Of a stretch of DNA of 64,000 nucleotides, positions 17,118 to 26,370 are shown in pieces. Location: the NCBI GenBank assembly GCA_034428435.1, contig DAOUHY010000453.1, positions 1-64,000 of the forward strand, given 5' to 3'. The notes under the pieces are model-generated. The model saw only the letters and a program-made list of their open reading frames with translations. It searched no databases and was not told the DNA's origin. Every line of letters begins with the position of its first letter. Positions within the stretch are counted from its first letter, which is position 1. The position numbers were made by a program, and so were the translations under genes. Origin of the DNA: Bin5 sp034428435 (GTDB lineage: Bacteria > Chloroflexota > Anaerolineae > Caldilineales > Caldilineaceae).

Positions 17118-18755
17118 ATGATCGACCGTCACAGGTCACTCATTCACATTCTGATGGCCGGATTGGTCGGGCTGACACTTGGCCTTTTTGTCGGTTGGTG
17201 GGTGTGGCCTGTGCAGTGGGTGGAGGCGCCGGGGGCGGCGCCGGCGGTATCGGCACCGGCCCAAACCGCAGAAGGGCCTGCGGTAGGCAGCGAACGGTCC
17301 GATTCGAACTATTCGGCGGTTTTGAACTGGGTAAGTCAGGGATTGCTGTACGTAGCGGCGGCGCTCCTGCTGGTAGGAGGCGTCGTGATTGGCTACCAGC
17401 TGTTGCGCCAGTCACAAGGCAAGGATCCTCCGGAACAACCTTTTCCACTTCCATTCAACAGAAACCGCTCCAATCAAGCGACTGCCCCACGAGAGGCGCG
17501 CGCCCATCCTCCCACCCTTGCGGGTAGACCTGCGAAGCAACGCCAACCCGGTCTTAGCTGGCTGCGCAGAGAAAGCGAAACTGAAAGACAGACAACATCC
17601 GAGGAGCCTGTCTTCAGAGAACAATCCATCGCCGTGCCGCGCCCAGACGAACGGACCCGGCCTTCCCCGACTGCGGACGGCGAGTCCTCGCAACGAGTAA
17701 TCGAGCGCAGTCAAGCAGAGTTCGCTCACACCCAACTGGATGAAGATCCATCATCCGAGGGTACGACCGGCCACTTGGCGGGTGCTTCTGTGGCGCCGCC
17801 AGAGCAGGCGGTCGAGGGTGAGCGAGGCCCATACGGTCCGGCGTCTCTTGATGCCCCTGAAAATGCGACGCAGGACATGCAAGAAAGCGAAGACTTAGCG
17901 GATTACGAGCGGTTCGCTGAAGGGATAACCCGGGACCTGTCCCCGGTGGAATCGGGCACAGGCAAGGATATTGATGAACTTGGAGGCGGGCTTCCAGCCG
18001 CGGCGATGCCGACTGAGCCTGAGATCGAAGGGTACAGAGGGAGCCAAGACAGCGAGGGCCAAGACCTCTGGGAAGAGGATTGGAAAACGATGCCCTCTGG
18101 GGCATCCCCAGCCGAGGTCCCGGATGAAGTGGAAGAGGAATCCGTTTCCAGTAGGGAAAGCCATGAGCTTTCTGAGTCTGCTGCAGGCCCCGACGGACCG
18201 TATGAGCGGGCGGGAAGGGGGCCGGAGGCATCCCTGATCCAGGGACCGGAGAGTGAATCGGTCACGACAGGGCTAACTCAGCCGGAAGCGGCGCTGTTTG
18301 ACCGAACGGCAAGACAGCTTGTGGGACAGTTCGAGGCGAATTACGCCTTTGGCATTCAGACCTATGACGAGAGTTTTACAATCAACGGGGCGGACGGTGA
18401 ATTGCTAGGCGCTTGTGGGGTGGGAATCAACGAGTCCGTGGACCGCACTGCCGCGAATACGGACCAGGTCCGGCTGCTTGACATCTGGCTCTATGACCGG
18501 TCAGAGGTACGCAGCGTTAGCCAGCCGCTTGTCTCGCCTGGATTTGACGAATCGGGCCTGGTTAGCTACGCGGAGGGCAATGGCTCGGAGTCGTCCCTTC
18601 CCTTGGAGGTCTTTCCCGGCCTGACGTGCACGCTACAGTCGGACCGCATAATATTGGAATGCACAGTTAAGAGCGCTTCATTTCTGGAGGGCGAGCAGGC
18701 GCCGATGCCGTTCCGTGGGGTCAGGGTAAGCCTAGCTGTTTACGTTCAAACCTGA
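17118..18755 (+). CDS. Membrane-anchored protein with long acidic disordered region, unknown function
   Basis: The 545 residues begin with a hydrophobic segment at 10-32 (ILMAGLVGLTLGLFVGWWVW). A Pro/Ala linker leads to a second segment at about 78-97 (LLYVAAALLLVGGVVIGY). About 280 residues of low-complexity Glu/Ser/Pro-rich, probably unfolded sequence follow. The C-terminal 150 residues look globular (TARQLVGQFEANYAFGIQ, LLGACGVGINESVD, VFPGLTCTLQSDRIILE) with a beta-rich pattern I do not recognise. The ATG at 17118 follows manC by 37 bases, so it may be in that transcript. The unfolded part suggests a tether linking the C-domain to the membrane. Confidence 0.8.
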   Translation: MIDRHRSLIHILMAGLVGLTLGLFVGWWVWPVQWVEAPGAAPAVSAPAQTAEGPAVGSERSDSNYSAVLNWVSQGLLYVAAALLLVGGVVIGYQLLRQSQGKDPPEQPFPLPFNRNRSNQATAPREARAHPPTLAGRPAKQRQPGLSWLRRESETERQTTSEEPVFREQSIAVPRPDERTRPSPTADGESSQRVIERSQAEFAHTQLDEDPSSEGTTGHLAGASVAPPEQAVEGERGPYGPASLDAPENATQDMQESEDLADYERFAEGITRDLSPVESGTGKDIDELGGGLPAAAMPTEPEIEGYRGSQDSEGQDLWEEDWKTMPSGASPAEVPDEVEEESVSSRESHELSESAAGPDGPYERAGRGPEASLIQGPESESVTTGLTQPEAALFDRTARQLVGQFEANYAFGIQTYDESFTINGADGELLGACGVGINESVDRTAANTDQVRLLDIWLYDRSEVRSVSQPLVSPGFDESGLVSYAEGNGSESSLPLEVFPGLTCTLQSDRIILECTVKSASFLEGEQAPMPFRGVRVSLAVYVQT

Positions 18756-18786
18756 TTGGAACTGAAGGCGCCGAGAGGCTTGCAGG

Positions 18787-19953
18787 TCAGACCCCTTCTT
18801 CCGGGTCGAACAGGCGGCGGTGTTCGGCGATGGCGTAGCGGTCGGTCATGCCCGCGATGTAATCGCAGACGACGCGGTGGAGGTCTCTGCCTGAGTCAGC
18901 AAGGTTTGCCTGGGTTTCAGGGGGCAGTTGCGCCGGCTCCTCGACAAATGCCAGAAAGAGGGCACGGATCGTCCTATCAGCCTTGGCTGCCATGCGGGCT
19001 ACGCGGTAGTGCCGGTAGAATCGATCGAAGAGAAATCGCTTCAGCTCCTTATTCTCCTCACCAACTTCATCCGAGTAGGCTGCCATATTTGTTCCCTGCG
19101 CTCGCAGATCGACGAGACTCTGCACGGTGGCGGCGCGCAGGTTTGCCACCGTAGCCTGGATGGCGTCGCTGACCTCGATTCCCACCAGGCGCCGGATGAA
19201 GCGGTAACGGTCCAGCGGTTGAGTGAGATCAATGGAGGCTGCGGATTCGCCAAGAGATTCCAGGACTCGCCTGCTGATTTCCAGTTCCAGAAATGCGCTG
19301 GGGTGCAGAATGCCTGCTCGCAAGCCGTCGTCGGAATCACTGGTGTTGTAGGCGATCTCGTCTGCGAGGTTGCTTATTTGACATTCCAAGGTACCCATCT
19401 CGTCGGGCTTGTAGTTTCTGGCGTCGACGATGTCATAGTCGGTGTCGTGTTTGACCACCCCCTCACGTACCTCGTAGGTCAAGTTGAGGCCGGGATGATC
19501 GGGGTACCGCCGTTCCAACTGAGTGACTATGCGATAGGTCTGCTTCTGGTGATCGTAGCCTCCGTGTCCTTGCATCAGGTCATTCAGCGTTGTTTCGCCG
19601 GTATGGCCGAAAGGCGGGTGTCCCAGGTCATGCGCGAGGCAGATGGCCTCGGTGAGATCTTCGTTGCAGGACAGGGCTCGGGCCAGCGTGCGGCCAATTT
19701 GGGCTACTTCGATTGTGTGGGTCAGGCGGTTGCGGTAGTGATCGCCCTCGTTGTAAACAAAAACCTGCGTTTTGTATTGCAGGCGGCGAAAGGCGGTGGT
19801 GTGGATGATGCGATCACGGTCGCGCTGGTAGGCGGTGCGATAGGCGTGCTCGCCGTCCGGATGGACCCGCCCGCGGCTGTGGCAGCTGGGCATGGCATAG
19901 GCGGCCAACTCCCTAACTTCCCTCTGCTCCAACTCTTCCCTGGATACTATCAT
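18787..19953 (-). CDS. dgt: Deoxyguanosinetriphosphate triphosphohydrolase-like HD protein
   Basis: This 388-residue HD-superfamily enzyme hydrolyses dNTPs to nucleoside and triphosphate, controlling dNTP pools. Metal-binding residues are seen in NRLTHTIEVAQ (H), CLAHDLGHPPFGHTGE (HD plus downstream His) and SNLADEIAYNTSD (Asp). The substrate-pocket stretch DRIIHTTAFRRLQYKTQVF also fits the family. Length and the single-domain plan suit the type 2 dGTPase subfamily. It is convergent with the preceding gene and divergent from ftsY over 266 bases. Confidence 0.95.
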   Translation of the reverse strand: MIVSREELEQREVRELAAYAMPSCHSRGRVHPDGEHAYRTAYQRDRDRIIHTTAFRRLQYKTQVFVYNEGDHYRNRLTHTIEVAQIGRTLARALSCNEDLTEAICLAHDLGHPPFGHTGETTLNDLMQGHGGYDHQKQTYRIVTQLERRYPDHPGLNLTYEVREGVVKHDTDYDIVDARNYKPDEMGTLECQISNLADEIAYNTSDSDDGLRAGILHPSAFLELEISRRVLESLGESAASIDLTQPLDRYRFIRRLVGIEVSDAIQATVANLRAATVQSLVDLRAQGTNMAAYSDEVGEENKELKRFLFDRFYRHYRVARMAAKADRTIRALFLAFVEEPAQLPPETQANLADSGRDLHRVVCDYIAGMTDRYAIAEHRRLFDPEEGV

Positions 19954-20166
19954 TTTCGCCTCGGGGGGACTGGGAACCGGGCAGTCTTAGCGTCTCCAAG
20001 GCGGCTCGGGAGACCATCATCCTTCGATAGAATTCAGTATACAGTCAGGCGTGCTGATCCTGCTAACAGACCTTGTTCGTACTCCAGTCAGGCTGCCTCA
20101 ACTTTGTGGTCATGGTCAGACGTGGACGCGACAGGGAGGAGATGTTCTTTCTATCGTTCCTGCGCG

Positions 20167-20175
20167 TGCTATAAT
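20167..20175 (+). promoter_or_regulatory. Extended -10 promoter of ftsY
   Basis: TGCTATAAT matches TGnTATAAT exactly; no good -35 is found at 16-18 bases (only TTCTTT at 20145, 19 bases away). Transcription would start near 20182, about 38 bases before the chosen GTG of ftsY, which rules out the upstream TTG at 20175 as the start. Confidence 0.55.
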
Positions 20176-20219
20176 TGCCAGGTGACCAGCCCTCAGGGCA
20201 ATTCCCAGGAGACTCAATC

Positions 20220-21170
20220 GTGCTCAGGCGCTTGTTCGGCCGCCAGGAAGAGAAGACGGCCGACGACGTTCGAATTGAAGAAAGCCTGCAGAAGACCAGA
20301 TCGGGCATCTTCAGTCAAATCGGGTCGATCTTTCAGGAGAACGAGATCAGCGATGAACTGTGGGAGGAGCTGGAAGAGGCGCTGATCGTAGCCGACGTCG
20401 GCATGGACACAACGCTGGAACTCGTCGAATCCACGCGCGACCGGGTCCAGCAGGAGGGCGTTAGGCGCAGCGAGGATGCTTATCTAATCCTGAAGCAGGA
20501 GATGGTCAAGCTGTTGCAGGCCGACGAGCCGTTGCAGATAGAGGCGCCGCGAATTCTGACTGTGGTGCTGGTCGTGGGCGTGAACGGGTCGGGCAAAACC
20601 ACGACGATTGGCAAGTTAGCCCTGCGGTACAAGGAGCGAGGCAAGAAGGTGGTCCTTGCCGCGGGTGATACGTTTCGTGCGGCGGCTATCGACCAGCTCC
20701 AGATTTGGGGAGAGCGGGCGGGCGTTGAGGTGATTGCGCAGGCTCCGGGATCGGATCCGGCGGCGGTGCTCTTCGACGCAATTCGAGCGAGCCAGGAGAG
20801 CCGAAATGCGGACCTGCTCATCACGGACACGGCGGGCAGGTTGCAGAATAAGTTCAATCTGATGCAAGAGTTGGAGAAGATGCGCCGTGTGGCTGCAAAA
20901 CAGGTCCACCGGGCGCCGCACGAGACTTTGCTGGTTTTGGACGCCTCCACGGGCCAGAACGCGATTCTGCAGGCGAAAGGCTTCAAGGAGGCGTCAGGGG
21001 TAACCGGGATCATCTTGACCAAGCTGGACAGTACTGCCAAGGGCGGCGCGGTTCTCAATATCAAGAAGCAGCTGGGGATTCCGGTGCGGTTTGTAGGCAC
21101 AGGGGAAAGGCTGGAAGACATGGCCGAGTTTGAACCGGTGACATTTGTTGAAGGCCTATTGGGAGAATAG
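20220..21170 (+). CDS. ftsY: Signal recognition particle receptor FtsY
   Basis: This 316-residue SRP GTPase receives Ffh-ribosome complexes at the membrane. It has an N-domain (EISDELWEELEEALIVADVG), P-loop GVNGSGKT (120-127), DTAGRLQNKFNLM, TKLDSTAKGG and a C-terminal VGTGERLEDMAEF. It lacks the long acidic A-domain of E. coli FtsY, as in many Gram-positive and Chloroflexota proteins. The GTG at 20220 (LRRLFGRQEEK) is chosen because AGGAGA lies at 20207-20212 and a promoter overlaps the only longer alternative. It is followed by prfB after about 100 bases. Confidence 0.97.
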   Translation: MLRRLFGRQEEKTADDVRIEESLQKTRSGIFSQIGSIFQENEISDELWEELEEALIVADVGMDTTLELVESTRDRVQQEGVRRSEDAYLILKQEMVKLLQADEPLQIEAPRILTVVLVVGVNGSGKTTTIGKLALRYKERGKKVVLAAGDTFRAAAIDQLQIWGERAGVEVIAQAPGSDPAAVLFDAIRASQESRNADLLITDTAGRLQNKFNLMQELEKMRRVAAKQVHRAPHETLLVLDASTGQNAILQAKGFKEASGVTGIILTKLDSTAKGGAVLNIKKQLGIPVRFVGTGERLEDMAEFEPVTFVEGLLGE

Positions 21171-21274
21171 TGGCAAAGGGTGCTTCATTGGGGGCCGACC
21201 AGGAGGGTCCTAAATCCTGGGGCCGGCGGCGGCTTGAGGATGCCATCCAACTATATCAAAGGAGATAGGGAAAC

Positions 21275-22367
21275 ATGGGCGAATTGACGGACCGACTTCA
21301 CTTACTCGCGGAGCGGGTCGACACGATACGGGGGCGGCTTTGACCTGCCAGACAAAGTCGAACAGGCAAAGGCATTGGAGGAGGAGTCAATAGCGCCCGA
21401 CTTTTGGGAGGACCAGAGGGCTGCACAACGGAAGATGCAGGCGTTGAACGCTCTGCAGGAGCAGATCGGCGTTTGGGATAAGCTTAAGCAGCGGACGCAG
21501 GACGCACTTGACCTGGCAGAGATCGCTGAAGACGACGCGGAGTTGCTGGCGGAGTTGGACGGCGAGGCCAGTTCTCTGGATGAGGAGCTGGAAAGACGGG
21601 AGTTCACGCTGGCTCTCAATGGGAAATATGACTCAGGCGGAGCAATTATCAGCATTCATGCTGGGGCCGGCGGAACCGAGGCGCAGGACTGGGCGGAGAT
21701 GCTGCAGCGCATGTACTTGCGCTGGGCGGAGAAGAAGGGTTATGCGACCGAGATCACCGACATGACCCAAGGTGAAGAGGCCGGCATCAAGAGCGTCACG
21801 ATCACTGTCGATGGGTCCTACGCCTACGGTTACCTACAAGCGGAGCGGGGCACACACCGACTCGTGCGGCTCAGCCCCTTTGACGCGGGCAACCGGCGCC
21901 ATACCTCCTTCGCCAAGCTTGAGGTGATGCCTATCATTGACGAAGACATTGAGATAGAGATCGCGCAGAATGATATTCGGATGGACGTCTTTCTTTCGAG
22001 CGGGGCAGGGGGCCAGAGCGTGCAGAAGAACGCGACGGCAGTTCGCCTGCATCATATACCGACCGGCATCGTCGTATCATGCCAGAACGAGCGCAGCCAG
22101 ACACAGAACCGGGAAATTGCACTAAGGATTCTGCGGGGAAAGCTATACGCCATCGAGCAGGAGAAGATCGCCGCCGAAAAGGCCCGCTTAAAGGGAGAAA
22201 ATGTTCAGGCCGACTTCGGGAGTCAGATTCGCTCCTATGTCCTACACCCGTATCAGATGGTGAAGGACCTGCGCACGAACGTGGAGACTGCCTCGCCGCA
22301 GACGGTCCTTGATGGTGATCTGGACCAGTTTATCGAGGCCTGGTTGAAGGGACAGGTGGGAACGTAG
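21275..22367 (+). CDS. prfB: Peptide chain release factor 2, with +1 programmed frameshift
   Basis: RF2 ends translation at UGA and UAA. The gene starts at the ATG 21275 (AAAGGAGAT upstream), reads 22 codons to an in-frame TGA at 21341-21343, then continues in the +1 frame from 21342 (DLPDKVEQAKALEE) to 22367, giving 363 residues. Family motifs are the tripeptide SPF in RLSPFDAGNRRHTSF (UGA recognition) and GGQ in SSGAGGQSVQKN (peptidyl-tRNA hydrolysis). Low RF2 allows the frameshift at the early UGA, which autoregulates the gene; this is established for prfB. It lies after ftsY and 25 bases before the LarA-like gene. Confidence 0.97.
21330..21344 (+). promoter_or_regulatory. prfB: prfB programmed +1 frameshift signal
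   Basis: A Shine-Dalgarno-like GGGGG (21330-21334), a three-base spacer (CGG) and the slippery CTT-TGA-C (21338-21344) are present. Spacing is the same as in the E. coli site, where the spacer is TAT. Confidence 0.93.
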
Positions 22368-22392
22368 ACAGATGGGCTCCAGGGAGGCTTCA

Positions 22393-23625
22393 ATGATTCA
22401 ACTCGCGCCGGTACGGCAATCGGTCTCGGAACAGCAAGTGGGGAATGTGTCTGCAGCCGTTTGGAACGGTCTGAACGCGGTTGCTCTTTCTGAACGGGTG
22501 CGGCCAGGAATGCGGGTGGCCGTGGCCGTTGGGAGCCGGGGCATCTCTCGCTACCGGGAGGTGGTACAGGCGGTAGTGGAATCGTTGCAGGCCTTGGGTG
22601 CGGAGCCGTTTCTGGTGCCGGCGATGGGGAGCCACGGCGGGGGTACGGCTGAGGGTCAACATGCCGTCCTGGTTGACTATGAAATGGCTGACCTGGGCGT
22701 TCCCATTCACAGCAGCCTGGAGGTGAAGCAGATTGGCGAAGCGGATGGCATGCCAGTCTATTGGGACCGGCACGCGGCCGGGGCGGACGCGGTGATTCCG
22801 GTGAACCGAGTCAAGGCACACACTGCATTTCGCGCTGATCACGAGAGCGGACTGTGCAAAATCATGACGATCGGATTGGGGAAGAAGAAGGGTGCGGCGA
22901 CGCTGCATGCCCACGACGCGGTTACGGCGATCCCAAGGGCAGCGCAGATCGTTTTGAGAGAGATGCCGGTTGTAGCGGGCGTTGCCATTGTTGAGAATGG
23001 CCGTCATGACACTGCAGAGATTGCTGTCCTGGCAGGTGAAAGGATTTTCGACGAAGAGCCGGCACTACTGCAAAAGGCGAAGGCGCTGCAGCCGTCCATT
23101 CCCTTTGACGACCTTGACCTGTTAATCGTTCAGGAGATGGGCAAGAATATCAGCGGTACCGGAATGGATACCAACATAATTGGGATGTGGCGCAGGAACG
23201 GCGGTCCCAGAGAGCCGGATTTTCGCGTTCTGGCGGTCCTGGATCTAACTTCTGGCAGTCACGGCAATGCATCAGGGGTTGGTCTGGCCGACCTCATCCC
23301 GGAAAGGTTGCGCGCCAAGATCGACTGGCATGCTACCTATACGAATTGTTTGACTGCCGGCAGCTTCGCGGCTGCAAAACAGCCTGCCGTACTGCCGTCG
23401 GATAGGGAGGTCATCGAAACCGGATTGATGGGCAAGGATGTCGAATCGGCGCGCGTGGTATGGATTCAGAATACGCTTGAACTGGAAACATTGTGGCTTT
23501 CGCCAGCCTTGTTGGAAGAGGCCGTTGACATTCCGTTCCTGACCCAGGTCGGCATAGCGCAGAGCATTCGGTTCACTGAAGACGGCGCTCTGCTGCCCCC
23601 GGTTGCAGAGAAAATAGCCTCTTGA
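22393..23625 (+). CDS. LarA-like (DUF2088, nickel-pincer lactate racemase N-domain) protein
   Basis: This 410-residue protein has the Rossmann-like N-domain of the lactate racemase family (RVAVAVGSRGISRYREVV, LVPAMGSHGGGTAEGQ) and the conserved stretch NRVKAHTAFRADHESGLCKI followed by GLGKKKGAATLH. LarA itself uses a nickel-pincer cofactor made by LarB, LarC and LarE; none of these genes is in the window. This may be a racemase or epimerase for another hydroxyacid. The ATG at 22393 is preceded by AGGGAGG at 22381-22387, which decides against the upstream ATG at 22372. It is followed 18 bases later by a haloacid-dehalogenase-like gene, suggesting joint use on 2-hydroxy- or 2-halo-acids. Confidence 0.82.
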   Translation: MIQLAPVRQSVSEQQVGNVSAAVWNGLNAVALSERVRPGMRVAVAVGSRGISRYREVVQAVVESLQALGAEPFLVPAMGSHGGGTAEGQHAVLVDYEMADLGVPIHSSLEVKQIGEADGMPVYWDRHAAGADAVIPVNRVKAHTAFRADHESGLCKIMTIGLGKKKGAATLHAHDAVTAIPRAAQIVLREMPVVAGVAIVENGRHDTAEIAVLAGERIFDEEPALLQKAKALQPSIPFDDLDLLIVQEMGKNISGTGMDTNIIGMWRRNGGPREPDFRVLAVLDLTSGSHGNASGVGLADLIPERLRAKIDWHATYTNCLTAGSFAAAKQPAVLPSDREVIETGLMGKDVESARVVWIQNTLELETLWLSPALLEEAVDIPFLTQVGIAQSIRFTEDGALLPPVAEKIAS

Positions 23626-23643
23626 GACCGGTAAGGAGAATCC

Positions 23644-24333
23644 ATGGGCCCGACCGCCACCGCGCTGACGTTCGATTTGTTCGGCACGATCCTGGATCTG
23701 GGTGGAAGCCTGAAGCCTGCCATCACTGAACTACTCGCAAGGGAGGTGCCTACCCGGTCGCCAGAGGCGTTCTGGGATCAGTGGCGAACGCGGCAGCGGC
23801 TGGAGCAGTACCAGGATACGATAATGATGGTGGGTCACGCAGGATATCTTGAAACAGTACGGCGGGCGCTGCACTACGTATTGCGGTTGAACGAGATGGA
23901 GCCAACGGAGGGACGCATTCAGGAGTTGATGGCGGCTTGGCAGGGACTCTCGCCGTTTCCCGAGGTAGTTCCGGCGCTGGAGCGGCTTCGTAAGAGATAC
24001 CGGCTGGTCGTTCTCTCCAACGGGGATCCCCATTATCTGGATCATCTGGTTGAGAAGCAGGTAGAGTTTCCCTTTGACGAAGTTATTTCTGCAACGGGCA
24101 ACGGCGCTTTCAAGCCCCATCCCGGCGTATACCGGCGGGCTGCCCACCTGCTCGACTTGGAGGTCCACCAGTGTCTGATGGTCTCGGCGAATGCCTTTGA
24201 CTGCGTCGGCGCGCGGGCCTGCGGGTTTCAAGCGGTCTATGTGGACCGCTACAAGATGCCGGTCGAAGACTCGCCTTTTCAGCCCGCCCTGACAGTGGAA
24301 GACTTCACTCAACTGGCAGATGCACTGCTTTGA
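23644..24333 (+). CDS. HAD-superfamily hydrolase, L-2-haloacid dehalogenase type
   Basis: The 229 residues show HAD motif I TFDLFGTILD (nucleophile Asp), motif II LSNGDPHYL, the Lys of FKPHPGVYRRA and a C-terminal SANAFDCVGARACGF. The last element (S-x-N-A-x-D-x-x-G-A) is the mark of type II L-2-haloacid dehalogenases, which swap halide for hydroxyl with inversion. Closely related phosphatases exist, so the reaction is not certain. The neighbouring LarA-like gene, 18 bases upstream, would suit interconversion of the hydroxyacid product. The start at 23644 has AAGGAG just upstream. Confidence 0.88.
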   Translation: MGPTATALTFDLFGTILDLGGSLKPAITELLAREVPTRSPEAFWDQWRTRQRLEQYQDTIMMVGHAGYLETVRRALHYVLRLNEMEPTEGRIQELMAAWQGLSPFPEVVPALERLRKRYRLVVLSNGDPHYLDHLVEKQVEFPFDEVISATGNGAFKPHPGVYRRAAHLLDLEVHQCLMVSANAFDCVGARACGFQAVYVDRYKMPVEDSPFQPALTVEDFTQLADALL

Positions 24334-24416
24334 GAGCAGGCGCGGGCAAGTTGCCCAACCAGGGGGCAGATCGGGGTTCCCGAGCAGGGACTTCAGGCCA
24401 ACGATCCGGCCAAAAA

Positions 24417-24446
24417 TTGTACAGAGGCAACCGAATGTGCTAGGAT
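24417..24446 (+). promoter_or_regulatory. Promoter of tRNA-Ser
   Basis: TTGTAC (24417-24422) and TAGGAT (24441-24446) are 18 bases apart, placing transcription start about 30 bases before the tRNA. The remaining upstream gap from 24334 shows nothing else. Confidence 0.5.
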
Positions 24447-24482
24447 CTCTCGGGTCGGGCTTGCCCGGCACGAGCACTATTG

Positions 24483-24571
<89 letters not shown>

Positions 24572-24575
24572 TCGG

Positions 24576-24605
24576 TTCCCGGACACAATATGTCCGGGAA
24601 TTTTC
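24576..24605 (+). terminator. Rho-independent terminator of tRNA-Ser
   Basis: TTCCCGGACA and TGTCCGGGAA form a perfect 10-bp stem with the loop CAATA, followed by TTTTC. It starts six bases after the tRNA. Confidence 0.9.
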
Positions 24606-24692
24606 ATTGATTGGACAGGTGGGTTCGTCGGAGTTTTTCGTTGACTTTCAGCGGGGCGTCGTGTGCAGTAGCCAAGAAAGGGGATCGCGGGA

Positions 24693-26264
24693 ATGGGGTG
24701 GGTCGGGGCAGCGCGGCTGAATCTGAGCGGAGGCTTTTTGGGCCGTCCTGACGGTCTGCCGCACGCAACGGGCCGACCGGTTCGCACTGCTGCCGGGGTC
24801 ATTGGATTTGCAGGCCTGGCCTGGTTGCTGGCTAATCTGCCGCTGTTCTGGTCGGCGGCGGCGGTTGCCGCCGGCGGCGGGGGCTTGTTGTTGTTGCGTT
24901 TCCCGCATCTAGCCTGGCTGGGGCTTGCGCTTGCACTTCCCTTTGCAAGCGCCGTCAAACGGGGACCAGTCAGCCTGGCGGACGTCATGCTGGGGGCTGC
25001 CGTGCTGCTGTGGTTTGTGGATGGTGCGCGAAAGGGCCGACTTCGACTCAACACGGGGCTACTGCCGTCTTTGATTGTCGTCTATCTGCTGGCGCTCCTG
25101 TTCTCCTTTCCCAATGCGATTGATCTGCAGGAGGCAGTTGAGGGCGTGATCAAATGGCTGCAGATGCTGGTGGCAATTCTCTTGATTCAGGAGGCTCTGA
25201 CGACGCGGCAGGTGCGCTGGCTGGTATGGGGTCTTCTGGCCGGCGGTGTGCTTCAGGCGATGCTAGGCATCTACCAGTTTGTTTTTCGAATCGGGCCGCC
25301 GAACTTTCTCTTGCTGGACCGATTCATGCGAGCGGCAGGAACTTTCGGCCAGCCCAATCCGTTTGCCGGATATCTGGGATTGACTTGGCCTGTGGCGGCT
25401 TCCCTCTTTCTGATGAGTTTTAGCTCGATGGTAGGGCGTCCGAGTACCGGGTTGCGCCAGGTTCTTGCGGGCACGGTACTCTATGGCGGGGCAGCAGCTG
25501 TGATCGGCGCCGGACTTGGAGCTAGTTGGAGTCGAGGCGGGTGGCTCGGCGCCGCGGCCGGGGTTGGCGTCGTAGTCTTCTTGCAGGGCGGGCCGTTAGT
25601 CAAAGGCGCGGCTCTGGCAGGGGCGGGCGCGGTTGTGCTGCTCGGGCCGCTGACGTATCGGTACATTCCCAGCTCCTTGACCGACCGACTTGCCGATTTG
25701 CCCGCTTATCTGGGGACAGGAATGTGGGAGGTTGTTCAACAACAGGTGACCGACAGCAATTTTTCGGTCATCGAACGCCTAGCCCATTGGATCGCAGCGC
25801 TGCGCATGTGGGAGACGTCGCCCTGGCTCGGCGTGGGGCCGGGAAACTATGCCGCAGTCTACCCGCAGGTACGGCTAGACCGGTGGGAAGACCCATTGGG
25901 GCATGCCCACAATACATATTTGAATGTGTTGGCCGAGAACGGCCTGGTAGGGATTATTGCCTATCTTGCGCTTTGGACCGGCGTTGTCGTATGGCTCGTC
26001 TGCATGCGCGGGCGCGTTTTGCGGAGAGGTCGAAAGCAGGTTGACGGCCATTTTCGTTCACAGTCACTCGGCTTCGCGCCGATGCCTTCGTTGGCGTGGA
26101 CCGCGGCAGTTCTATCGGGTGTCCTGGGCGTGATCGTCCATCTTTCGGTACATCACGTTTTCGACAATCTCTACGTTCAGGGTATTTATTTGCATGTCGC
26201 GCTCTGGCTAGGCGCCGCAGTGGCGCTCATGCGCGGCGAGGCGGCTGACGGCGCTGCTACCTGA
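24693..26264 (+). CDS. O-antigen ligase/polymerase family membrane protein
   Basis: This 523-residue protein has about ten to twelve hydrophobic segments, starting near residue 30. A large loop precedes the family signature near the C-terminus (GHAHNTYLNVLAENGLVGII, about 407-426), which marks the Wzy_C / WaaL domain. The preceding motif WETSPWLGVGPGNY is also characteristic. Members join or polymerise lipid-linked oligosaccharides at the outer face of the membrane. It begins an apparent polysaccharide group with GtrA and a GT4 glycosyltransferase. AAAGGGGA lies upstream of the ATG. The acceptor is unknown, and in a monoderm it would not be lipopolysaccharide. Confidence 0.88.
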   Translation: MGWVGAARLNLSGGFLGRPDGLPHATGRPVRTAAGVIGFAGLAWLLANLPLFWSAAAVAAGGGGLLLLRFPHLAWLGLALALPFASAVKRGPVSLADVMLGAAVLLWFVDGARKGRLRLNTGLLPSLIVVYLLALLFSFPNAIDLQEAVEGVIKWLQMLVAILLIQEALTTRQVRWLVWGLLAGGVLQAMLGIYQFVFRIGPPNFLLLDRFMRAAGTFGQPNPFAGYLGLTWPVAASLFLMSFSSMVGRPSTGLRQVLAGTVLYGGAAAVIGAGLGASWSRGGWLGAAAGVGVVVFLQGGPLVKGAALAGAGAVVLLGPLTYRYIPSSLTDRLADLPAYLGTGMWEVVQQQVTDSNFSVIERLAHWIAALRMWETSPWLGVGPGNYAAVYPQVRLDRWEDPLGHAHNTYLNVLAENGLVGIIAYLALWTGVVVWLVCMRGRVLRRGRKQVDGHFRSQSLGFAPMPSLAWTAAVLSGVLGVIVHLSVHHVFDNLYVQGIYLHVALWLGAAVALMRGEAADGAAT

Positions 26265-26370
26265 GTCAACGAGCGCCCAGGTTGCGGTAGGCGGGCCGCA
26301 GAACGCCGATGGATTCTTGTTGGAGCCTGGAGAAGCGACCTAGGCGAGAGCCGGCTGCCACTGCGCGACA

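Noticed and set aside
18928..20385. 485-codon plus-strand frame over dgt and the start of ftsY
   Set aside because: It is antisense to dgt, whose HD motifs are unmistakable, and runs into the real ftsY in another frame.
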